Source: Fidelibacterota bacterium (GTDB lineage: Bacteria > Fidelibacterota > UBA8477). Taken from it: DNA of 42,114 nt. Made by a program: the position numbers and the translations under genes. The notes under the pieces were generated by a model. The model was not told where the DNA came from. It made no database searches and worked only from the letters and a program-made list of their open reading frames with translations. The stretch lies in the NCBI GenBank assembly GCA_021734045.1, contig JAIPJR010000011.1, positions 1 to 42,114 of the forward strand. Reading direction: 5' to 3'. Shown here piece by piece: positions 34,869-42,114 of the stretch (position 1 is the stretch's first letter; every line of letters begins with the position of its first letter).

Positions 34869-36053
34869 ATGATAAAAGTGCATTTAAAACCAAAAGCCGC
34901 TGTCCAGGCCAGACATTTTCACCCTTGGGTTTTTAGTCAGGGCATCGCTCAAATGAGCGCAGAGCCTCAGCCGGGTGAAACGGTTCAGATACTGGATGAG
35001 TCGGGACAATTCCTGGCTTATGCCCACTATTCACCCAAATCTAAAATCGCGCTGCGGCTCCTTTCATGGGATGAGTCGGAAACCATTGACTCGAAGTGGT
35101 ATGCAAGCCAGATAAATCAGGCGGTTCGTTTACGGCTGCCCGATGACATGCTGGCACCCGATTCGGCCCAGCGTCTCATTTTTAGTGAATCGGATCAACT
35201 GCCGGGGCTCATTCTGGATGCCTTCGGAAGATATCTCGTTATTCAAATTCTCAGCGCCGGTATGGAAAGTGTGCGGGAAATCCTCGTGGCGCATCTGTTA
35301 GCGCATTTCAAACCGGATGGGATTCTGGAGCGCAGCGATTCGGAAGTGAGAAAACTGGAAGGTCTCGAACCTCGTGTTACATGGCACCACGGTAAGGACC
35401 CGGGACAGGTGATGATTTCGGAAAATAATATCCGATTGAATATCCAGTTTGACGGTAGCCAGAAAACCGGTTTTTATCTGGACCAGGCTCAAAACCGCCG
35501 GATGATTGCCAGGTACTGCCAAGATAAAACTGTCCTGGACGCTTTCTGTTACACAGGCGGGTTTGGGTTGCACGCTCTTTCAAGCCAGGCATCGTCGGTG
35601 CAGTTCTTGGACAATTCCCACGCTGCACTGGAAATGCTGAAGCACAATTTGGCCTTGAATGAAATTAATCCATCTCGTGTCGCCATTGACGAAGGTGATG
35701 TATTTCAAGCTTTGCGCACTTACCGTGACGCTGCCCGGTCATTTGACGTAATTGTACTGGATCCACCCAAATTTGCACCCACACGAAGTACCCTGAAACA
35801 TGCCGAGCGTGCCTATAAGGATATCAATCTGTGGGCTATGAAACTGGTAAATCCGGACGGGATATTGGCCACATTTTCCTGCTCAGGAGCGCTGAGTCCG
35901 GGTCATTTCCAGCGCATTTTGCATTATGCGGCATTGGATGCCCGGCGGGATGTACAAATTCTGGAACAGTTGGGACAGTCCCCGGATCACCCCATTCGGT
36001 TAGCCTTTCCTGAATCACGCTATCTCAAGGGTTATATTCTGCGTGTGAGATAG
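34869..36053 (+). CDS. rlmI: RlmI-like 23S rRNA (cytosine-5) methyltransferase
   Basis: 394 residues: an N-terminal PUA-type RNA-binding domain (MIKVHLKPKA, HPWVFSQGI), a central EEHEE-like domain, then a Rossmann methyltransferase with GFYLDQAQNRRM, SAM motif VLDAFCYTGGFGLHAL and the motif DPPKFAPTRSTL. The family methylates C1962 of 23S rRNA in E. coli. It is divergent from the isoaspartyl peptidase gene across 79 bases. Confidence 0.9.
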   Translation: MIKVHLKPKAAVQARHFHPWVFSQGIAQMSAEPQPGETVQILDESGQFLAYAHYSPKSKIALRLLSWDESETIDSKWYASQINQAVRLRLPDDMLAPDSAQRLIFSESDQLPGLILDAFGRYLVIQILSAGMESVREILVAHLLAHFKPDGILERSDSEVRKLEGLEPRVTWHHGKDPGQVMISENNIRLNIQFDGSQKTGFYLDQAQNRRMIARYCQDKTVLDAFCYTGGFGLHALSSQASSVQFLDNSHAALEMLKHNLALNEINPSRVAIDEGDVFQALRTYRDAARSFDVIVLDPPKFAPTRSTLKHAERAYKDINLWAMKLVNPDGILATFSCSGALSPGHFQRILHYAALDARRDVQILEQLGQSPDHPIRLAFPESRYLKGYILRVR

Positions 36054-36138
36054 CGACCAGTAGTTGGCGTTGGGGTGCTTAGCGGACTATATTAATTGCG
36101 ATAAGACCGACAGATTTTTCATTCATCCGGGAGATAGC

Positions 36139-36621
36139 ATGTGGCGACGCTTTCAGATTGTGATTTTAACCATGATGCTGGTCATATTGGGCGCCTGCAG
36201 TCAGTCAGGAAATCTATTGCGTACACAACAACCGCCCTGGACACAGCGCGAGCCTGTCTTGCCGGGATATTTTCACGCCATTGGTATTCATGCTACCGGA
36301 GAGAATAGCGCTGAGCTGGCTGCACAGCAGGCACGGGATGAGATTAGCAAAACACTGCAACCCATGGTGTTATCGTGGATGGAAAATTATGTGGTGAGTC
36401 GGGCGGGCATGATTAACGAAGAACAACATTTTTATGTGAAACAGCTTTTACCGGCCATGCTGGATATGCTTTTGTTGGAAACACAGATCGAGGATACGTG
36501 GTCCGGTGGCGGTCAATACTGGGTCTTATTAAAGCTCCATGAAGAAACATCAAGACAACTGGTGATTGATGCACTGGAAAATGACCCCATTCTTCGCGAA
36601 AAAATACAGAGCTTGCCCTAA
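36139..36621 (+). CDS. Small lipoprotein, LPP20-like
   Basis: 160 residues from the ATG at 36139, preceded by GGGAG five bases upstream. An upstream in-frame start would put non-hydrophobic residues before the signal. The signal peptide ends at the lipobox LGAC (Cys20). The mature part has the YFHAIGIHATGENSAELAAQQARDE pattern of LPP20/LpoB-like domains, in which a beta strand leads into a long helix. Function is unknown; such proteins are often periplasmic or outer-membrane lipoproteins of the envelope or flagella. It lies between rlmI and obg. Confidence 0.75.
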   Translation: MWRRFQIVILTMMLVILGACSQSGNLLRTQQPPWTQREPVLPGYFHAIGIHATGENSAELAAQQARDEISKTLQPMVLSWMENYVVSRAGMINEEQHFYVKQLLPAMLDMLLLETQIEDTWSGGGQYWVLLKLHEETSRQLVIDALENDPILREKIQSLP

Positions 36622-36675
36622 TTATTTAAGCGACCATTGTATTTATCTACCAGAATCAGGATATTGTAAAGCACC

Positions 36676-37668
36676 ATGAGTACTGAGAGTGGTTTTGTTT
36701 TTATCGATTTCGTGCGCATCACGGTTGAAGGTGGCCGGGGTGGAAATGGTGTTGTCGCCTTCCGGCGGGAAAAATTTGTGCCGAAAGGCGGCCCCGCTGG
36801 TGGCGATGGGGGAAATGGCGGAAGCGTCATTCTGACTGTGAATCCGCAACTGCATACACTACAGGACATCCGTTACCACAAACAATATAAAGCACAAGCG
36901 GGCAGACACGGTGAGGGGAGCTTGAAAAATGGCCGCAGCGGGCAGGATTTAATAATTCAGGTTCCACCGGGTACCCTGGTGAAAGACGAACAGACGGACG
37001 AGGTTATCGCAGATCTTCAACTAGAGGAGGACAGGATTATCGTCGCACGTGGCGGACAGGGTGGGCGCGGGAATGCTCACTTTGCCACGCCGACTCATCA
37101 AACGCCACGCCGAGCTGAGGAGGGCAAGCCCGGAGAGTTTCGGGCTATCAGTTTGGAGTTAAAATTATTAGCAGATGTGGGGTTGGTGGGATTCCCCAAT
37201 GCAGGAAAATCCACATTACTCTCAGTCGTTTCCAGAGCCCGGCCGAAAGTGGCCGACTACCCGTTCACCACGCTGGTACCTAATCTTGGGATTGTGAAAT
37301 CGGGCGAGTACACCAGCTTTTTAATGGCTGATATACCCGGATTGATTGAAGGCGCTCACAAGGGGAAAGGTTTGGGGGATCGATTTTTACGCCATGTGGA
37401 ACGCACCAAAGTCTTGTTATTTCTGGTGGATGTGAATGATCCGGAACCGGTCGTTGTCTTTGAGAAACTTGTCCATGAATTGTCCCAGTATAATGACGAC
37501 ATGCTGAGAAAACCGCGTGCCATTGCCTTAACCAAGATTGACGCGATACCTGCAGTGCCGGCACTCAAATTTCCTGAAGATATCCCCGTATTTCCCATCA
37601 GCTCGCTGAATCGCACCGGATTGGATGCGCTAATTAAATTTCTGGCGGAGACGATTGCAGCTCACTGA
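36676..37668 (+). CDS. obg: Obg/CgtA GTPase
   Basis: A 330-residue ribosome-associated GTPase. The glycine-rich Obg fold covers about 1-160 (FRREKFVPKGGPAGGDGGNGG). The GTPase domain follows with GFPNAGKST (P-loop), ADIPGLIEGAHKGKGLG (switch II) and TKIDA (NKxD position). It lacks the C-terminal OCT domain found in some Gram-positive Obg proteins, as is usual for shorter versions. The ribosome binding site before its ATG is weak. Its end overlaps the dprA start by 14 bases. Confidence 0.95.
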   Translation: MSTESGFVFIDFVRITVEGGRGGNGVVAFRREKFVPKGGPAGGDGGNGGSVILTVNPQLHTLQDIRYHKQYKAQAGRHGEGSLKNGRSGQDLIIQVPPGTLVKDEQTDEVIADLQLEEDRIIVARGGQGGRGNAHFATPTHQTPRRAEEGKPGEFRAISLELKLLADVGLVGFPNAGKSTLLSVVSRARPKVADYPFTTLVPNLGIVKSGEYTSFLMADIPGLIEGAHKGKGLGDRFLRHVERTKVLLFLVDVNDPEPVVVFEKLVHELSQYNDDMLRKPRAIALTKIDAIPAVPALKFPEDIPVFPISSLNRTGLDALIKFLAETIAAH

Positions 37669-38755
37669 TTCCCAGATCGCCTTGTTGCGCCTTTTAGCGG
37701 TTCCAGGTGTGGGTCCGCGAAAAGCCATTGACCTGTTGCAGCACGTAGGCAACCCGGTGGATATTTTCAGTACACCCGCTAAAAGTCTCGGCAAAATCCC
37801 CGGCATTCACGCGGCGCTGACGGAAGCGATTTTAATGCCACCAGATGACGCATTGCTGGAGGGTCAGGTCAAACTGCTGGAAAAGTTTGATGTGGGCATG
37901 CTTTCCATTCTGGATGATGAGTTTCCTGAACCGCTAAAACGCATATACGATCCGCCGGTGGTGCTGTTTTACCGGGGTAACATTGAGTTGCTGAAGAATC
38001 CCATGTTGGGAATTGTGGGCACCCGGGCACCCACATCAGCAGGTAAGCGGGTGACACGGGAATTGAGCCAGGGGTTGGCTGAAGCTGGAATCAGCGTGGT
38101 GAGTGGGTTTGCCCGGGGGGTGGATACGACTGCCCATGAAACCGCGCTGCGGTACCCGGCATCCACTATTGCAGTGCTTGGGTGTGGTGTGGATCGTGTG
38201 TATCCGGCGGAGAATCGGCGGCTGTTTGAGGAGATGGTCACCAATGGACTGATCATTTCAGAGTTTATGGTGGGAACGAAACCGGATGCACCCAATTTTC
38301 CTCGCCGGAATCGCATTATCAGTGGATTATCCCAGGGAATCGTAGTGGTGGAAGCCGGCGCAAAAAGTGGGGCATTAATTACCGCGTACATGGCATTAGA
38401 TCAAAATCGGGAGGTGTTTGCTGTCCCCGGCTCCATTTACAATAACCAGAGCATGGGAACCAACCGGCTTATTCAACAAGGTGCGAAGCTGGTGACCGGG
38501 ATTGACGATATTTTACAAGAAATCGGGGGACGATTTGGATTGGGTGTGTCGCAGGGACAAATAGCCATGCCCATTGGGTTGGATGGAGAGGAAGCGCGCA
38601 TTTTTGAAGCACTGAGCAGCGAACCCCAGCACATTGACAATCTGGCAGAGAAGTTGGAAACCACCACATTTGCTTTGTTGGGGCTTTTGCTGCAACTGGA
38701 ACTGAAGGGACTGGCTCAACAGCTCCCCGGTAAACAATTTGTTCGCAAAGGATAG
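37655..38755 (+). CDS. dprA: DNA processing protein DprA (Smf)
   Basis: 366 residues. It loads RecA onto incoming single-stranded DNA in natural transformation. An N-terminal helix-hairpin-helix (VPGVGPRKAIDLL) is followed by the Rossmann-fold DprA domain (VGTRAPTSAGKRVTREL, VSGFARGVDTTAHE, VLGCGVDRVYP, FPRRNRIISGLS, AGAKSGALITA) and a C-terminal winged helix (DNLAEKLETTTFALLGLLLQLELKGL). The start is a TTG at 37655 inside the end of obg; GGCGGAG four bases upstream supports it, and no ATG is available. Other competence genes are not in the window. Confidence 0.94.
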   Translation: MQLTDSQIALLRLLAVPGVGPRKAIDLLQHVGNPVDIFSTPAKSLGKIPGIHAALTEAILMPPDDALLEGQVKLLEKFDVGMLSILDDEFPEPLKRIYDPPVVLFYRGNIELLKNPMLGIVGTRAPTSAGKRVTRELSQGLAEAGISVVSGFARGVDTTAHETALRYPASTIAVLGCGVDRVYPAENRRLFEEMVTNGLIISEFMVGTKPDAPNFPRRNRIISGLSQGIVVVEAGAKSGALITAYMALDQNREVFAVPGSIYNNQSMGTNRLIQQGAKLVTGIDDILQEIGGRFGLGVSQGQIAMPIGLDGEEARIFEALSSEPQHIDNLAEKLETTTFALLGLLLQLELKGLAQQLPGKQFVRKG

Positions 38756-38759
38756 AACC

Positions 38760-40094
38760 ATGAGTGGATTATCAAAAGATAGCATGTCGGCAGGACAAGA
38801 TTTGTTGGATTTTATAAACGCAAGTCCTACGGCATATCACGCTGTAATTGAAACCCGTAAACGACTGAAGGACAGTGGATATACGGAATTGCATGAGCAC
38901 GATGAATGGCAATTGGAGGCGGGTGGAAAATACTACACCACCCGCTCAGATACAGCACTGATTGCCTGGCACATGGGAACACAACCGGCGTGGGAAACAG
39001 GTATTCGCTTAATCAGCGCCCATTCGGATTCGCCCGGATTCCGTATCAAACCAAACGGCGCTTATACGCAAGCCGGCTACCTGCAATTTGGTATCGAGGT
39101 GTACGGCGGTCCGCTCATTGCCTCCTGGACTGACCGAGATCTCTCCATTGCCGGACGGGTTTTGGTAACCAATGACGGATTGATTCAGGCACAACCAGTT
39201 TGGGTGAGACGGCCGATACTTCGTATAGCGCAACTGGCGATTCACCTGAACCGCAAGGTGAATGAGGAGGGATTGGTGCTGAATCAGCAGCAACATATCC
39301 CGCCGATTGTCGCCTTAACAGATACAGGTGAAACAATTGATAGTCAGTCGGTTATCGATAACATTCTCAGTGAAGAATTGCAGGTTGAACCCGATCGAAT
39401 CGTGAGTTGGGAGTTAGAACTCATCGACACACAACCGGGGCAGGTCGGGGGGTTGAACAACGAATTTATTTTCAGCGGTCGTATCGATAATCTGGCCATG
39501 TGTCATGCTCAATTGACGGCATTACAGCAGATTGATAAAAGGCCGGTTGCCACCAGTATGATGGTTATGTTTGACAATGAAGAGGTGGGATCCAACACGG
39601 CAGCAGGTGGCGCATCGCCCTTTATTCGACATGTGTTCCAGCGTGTATTGGAATCAGGCCAGTCTCCGTCGCATGCGTTTCAACGCGGTTTGGCCAGGTC
39701 ATTCTGTATTTCGGCGGATGGTGCCCACGCTGTGCATCCCAATTATGTAGACTATCATGATAAGCAGCATCGCGTACAAATGAACGGCGGTCCGGTGATT
39801 AAACACAGTGCCCGGGAGCGGTATGCCACAGATGGTGACAGCACGGCAATCTTTAAAACCTTGTGCAAAGATGTGTCAGTTCCGGTGCAGCATTATATTC
39901 ATCGAACCGATTTACCGTGTGGTTCCACAATTGGTCCTATCACCGCTACAAATCTGGGCATCCCCGTAGTGGATGTGGGTACGGCCATGTTGAGTATGCA
40001 TTCGGTACGGGAGACGTGCGGCACGGCAGATTCTGCCATGATGATAAAAGTCTTGCAGCGATTTTTCGAGAAAGAAACGCTGTGGCAGGTTTAG
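38760..40094 (+). CDS. apeB: M18-family aminopeptidase
   Basis: 444 residues from the ATG at 38760, preceded by AAAGGA seven bases upstream and only four bases after the dprA stop. A TTG at 38739 would lie inside dprA. It is a zinc metallopeptidase of the M18 family (dodecameric, acidic-residue preferring). Metal and catalytic motifs are SAHSDSPGFRIK, SGRIDNLAMC, MFDNEEVGSNTAAGGASPF and SADGAHAVHPNYVDYHD, and a final His in MHSVRETCGTAD. The role is cytoplasmic peptide turnover. Confidence 0.93.
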   Translation: MSGLSKDSMSAGQDLLDFINASPTAYHAVIETRKRLKDSGYTELHEHDEWQLEAGGKYYTTRSDTALIAWHMGTQPAWETGIRLISAHSDSPGFRIKPNGAYTQAGYLQFGIEVYGGPLIASWTDRDLSIAGRVLVTNDGLIQAQPVWVRRPILRIAQLAIHLNRKVNEEGLVLNQQQHIPPIVALTDTGETIDSQSVIDNILSEELQVEPDRIVSWELELIDTQPGQVGGLNNEFIFSGRIDNLAMCHAQLTALQQIDKRPVATSMMVMFDNEEVGSNTAAGGASPFIRHVFQRVLESGQSPSHAFQRGLARSFCISADGAHAVHPNYVDYHDKQHRVQMNGGPVIKHSARERYATDGDSTAIFKTLCKDVSVPVQHYIHRTDLPCGSTIGPITATNLGIPVVDVGTAMLSMHSVRETCGTADSAMMIKVLQRFFEKETLWQV

Positions 40095-40203
40095 CGCTAA
40101 CCGATAATGCGCTTCAAACAAACCATCCTCATTGATAGAACGAAGAGAAGGCGTTGAAAATGCCCACTAGTAAGTCATTAAAAATCAGAAGAATAGGGTT
40201 GAA

Positions 40204-42114
40204 ATGATATCCAAGATTGATGAATTAAGTATAAACACCATCCGTATTTTATCTGCAGAAGCGGTTCAACGGGCCAATTCAGGTCATCCCGGTGCGCCCA
40301 TGGGTGCGGCTCCACTGGGTTTTACCCTTTTCCATCGTATCATGCGTTTTAATCCCCAGGATCCGGCATGGTTGAATCGCGATCGGTTTGTGCTCTCTGC
40401 CGGGCACGCCTCCATGTTGCTATACAGTTTGTTACATCTCAATGGGTATGCTGTCAGCCTGGAGGATATCAAGAATTTCCGGCAGTGGGGTAGTATGACG
40501 CCCGGGCATCCGGAATATGGTCTCACACCTGGTGTGGAAACCACGACTGGCCCGCTGGGGCAGGGGTTTGCCCATGCGGTGGGAATGGCCATGGCTCAGG
40601 CGCATCTGGGTACCCGGTTTAACCGTCCAAAATACAACTTGTTTAACCATTTTATCTTTGGGCTTATGGGTGATGGCGACATGCAGGAGGGCGTTACGGG
40701 AGAGGCTGCCAGCCTGGCGGGGCATTTAAAGCTGGGTAGACTGATTTTTCTCTACGATGACAATAGTATCCAAATCGAAGGCTCCACTTCATTGACCTGT
40801 TCGGATGATGTGCGCAAACGCTTCGAGGGCTATCGCTGGCATGTGGCAGGTCCTGTGGATGGGAATGATTTAACCGCAGTGGAAAATGCTGTTCAAATGG
40901 GGATGGCTGATGATACCAAACCCACACTGGTCATTTGCAAAACCCATATTGGTTACGGTAGTCCCAATAAAGTGGATTCAGCCGACGCCCATGGTGCGCC
41001 GCTGGGTGAAGATGAAATTGAACGGGTGAAGGAAACATTGGGTTGGCCGCACAGTGAGCCTTTTGTCATACCGGATACGGTACGGGCTCATTTTGACACG
41101 GGGCGGGAACGCGCCATGCGCGGTTATGACCGTTGGGAGAAAATGTGGCGGGATTATCAGGAGCACTTCCCAGATGAAGCAGCGGAACTAAACCAACTTC
41201 TTACGGGCGATGGGAAAGTGGGTTGGCAGGCAGCACTGGATGCTATTGGGGAGCCGGAATCCAGTATGGCGACACGAGCGGCTAACGGCAAAGCCCTAAA
41301 TGCTGTAAAACCGTTTTTCCCTGGGCTGCTGGGAGGTTCGGCGGATCTGGCGCCTTCCAATAAAACCATGCTCAAAGATGCGGGAGATTTTGCCTATGGT
41401 TCATACGCTGCTTCCAATATCCATTTTGGCGTGCGGGAGCACACCATGGGTGCTATTGTAAACGGCTTGACACTCAGTGGTTTACGGGCTTATGGCGGGA
41501 CATTTCTGGTTTTCGCCGATTATATGAAACCGGCAATCCGCCTGGCAGCTTTGATGAAATTGCCCAGCGTTTTTATTTTTACACACGACAGCATCGGCGT
41601 AGGGGAAGATGGTCCCACCCATCAGGCGGTGGAGCAACTGGCCATGTTACGGGCCATTCCGGATGTGGTAGTCTTACGCCCGGCCGATGCACAGGAGACC
41701 ACCCAAGCATGGCAAATTGCACTGGAACGGAAAAATGGTCCCACAGTATTGGTTTTTACCCGGCAAAAAACTGCGTCATTACCAAAAATCCCTGCGGATG
41801 CCGTTTCGCGGGGTGGTTACACGCTTTTGGATGCTGATGATCCGGAGCGACTTATCATCGCAACAGGATCTGAAGTTGGGATTGCCCTGGAAGCTGCCCG
41901 AGAGCTCATTGCTGAAGGCAAAGCAACCCGTGTTGTTTCCCTGCCCAGCTGGGAATTATTCCGACAGCAGCCGGCGGCATACCGGGATGATGTATTATTG
42001 CCCGGCATTAGTAACCGCTTGGTGGTGGAAGCCGGCTCACCCCTCGGATGGCATGAATTTGCCGGAAGACAGGGCAATATTTTGGCGATGACCACCTTTG
42101 GCGCTTCAGCACCG
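40204..42114 (+). CDS. tkt: Transketolase, 3' end cut by the window edge
   Basis: 637 codons are present without a stop, close to the usual 650-670, so only a small piece is missing. It is a ThDP-dependent enzyme of the pentose phosphate pathway moving two-carbon ketol units. Visible are [22 protein letters not shown], the ThDP motif [63 protein letters not shown], and [17 protein letters not shown], with [20 protein letters not shown] in the pyrimidine domain. The 109 bases upstream contain no gene; I saw only a weak TTGAAA around 40155. Confidence 0.95.
   Translation, partial: MISKIDELSINTIRILSAEAVQRANSGHPGAPMGAAPLGFTLFHRIMRFNPQDPAWLNRDRFVLSAGHASMLLYSLLHLNGYAVSLEDIKNFRQWGSMTPGHPEYGLTPGVETTTGPLGQGFAHAVGMAMAQAHLGTRFNRPKYNLFNHFIFGLMGDGDMQEGVTGEAASLAGHLKLGRLIFLYDDNSIQIEGSTSLTCSDDVRKRFEGYRWHVAGPVDGNDLTAVENAVQMGMADDTKPTLVICKTHIGYGSPNKVDSADAHGAPLGEDEIERVKETLGWPHSEPFVIPDTVRAHFDTGRERAMRGYDRWEKMWRDYQEHFPDEAAELNQLLTGDGKVGWQAALDAIGEPESSMATRAANGKALNAVKPFFPGLLGGSADLAPSNKTMLKDAGDFAYGSYAASNIHFGVREHTMGAIVNGLTLSGLRAYGGTFLVFADYMKPAIRLAALMKLPSVFIFTHDSIGVGEDGPTHQAVEQLAMLRAIPDVVVLRPADAQETTQAWQIALERKNGPTVLVFTRQKTASLPKIPADAVSRGGYTLLDADDPERLIIATGSEVGIALEAARELIAEGKATRVVSLPSWELFRQQPAAYRDDVLLPGISNRLVVEAGSPLGWHEFAGRQGNILAMTTFGASAP

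Noticed and set aside
40150-40190. A promoter before the transketolase gene (TTGAAA with a downstream TTAAAA)
   Set aside because: The spacer is 18-19 bases and the -10 is poor; too weak to annotate.
1-42114. tRNA, rRNA genes, CRISPR arrays, insertion-sequence transposases
   Set aside because: I looked in all gaps longer than 100 bases and saw no cloverleaf, no rRNA-like stretch, no regular spacer array and no transposase gene.

Overview
The window looks like a chromosomal segment of a Gram-negative bacterium of the FCB (Fibrobacterota-Chlorobiota-Bacteroidota) superphylum. The evidence is a gingipain-type (C25) PorU-like peptidase with a type IX secretion-style C-terminus, a TonB-dependent receptor with a carboxypeptidase-regulatory-like N-terminal domain, a lipoprotein whose Cys is followed by an acidic stretch, a DUF5916 outer-membrane protein, and a septal penicillin-binding protein with a PASTA domain beside a meso-diaminopimelate-type MurE. 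Neomarinimicrobiota- or Calditrichota-like bacteria are plausible sources, but the phylum cannot be settled from this sequence alone. GC is near 50% and I see no sharp compositional break.

Layout. 1-3886 (-): TonB-dependent receptor followed by a surface-type lipoprotein that runs off the left edge. 3887-4498: a gene-free stretch built from several kinds of short dispersed intergenic repeat. 4499-6951 (-): PhoB/PhoR-type two-component pair. 7180-8517 (+): class III aminotransferase close to ornithine aminotransferase. 8518-9218: non-coding, with decayed repeats and hairpins. 9219-25122 (-): a complete, very compact division and cell-wall cluster in the order mraZ-rsmH-ftsL-ftsI-murE-murF-mraY-murD-ftsW-murG-murC-ftsQ-ftsA-ftsZ, in which every junction overlaps except ftsA/ftsZ. 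25123-25454: mraZ control region. 25455-30827 (-): porU-like peptidase, maf and rodZ, ended by a hairpin terminator. 31096-33765 (+): DUF5916 protein, converging on an isoaspartyl peptidase gene (-) across a shared bidirectional terminator. 34869-42114 (+): rlmI, a small lipoprotein, obg, dprA, an M18 aminopeptidase and a transketolase that reaches the right edge.

How it works together. The centre of the window is envelope biology. RodZ (cell shape) and Maf sit directly upstream of the dcw operon, which makes lipid I and lipid II precursors (MurC-F, MraY, MurG) and the divisome (FtsL, FtsI, FtsW, FtsQ, FtsA, FtsZ). MraZ is the operon's own transcriptional regulator. The mraZ upstream region holds an array of TGGGN boxes at exact 10-bp spacing lying across a candidate promoter, plus two further box arrays in the opposite orientation up to the rodZ stop codon. 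I consider that the most interesting regulatory signal here. The left part may be a nutrient-response unit (PhoBR-like pair with TonB receptor and lipoprotein). The right part is mostly housekeeping.
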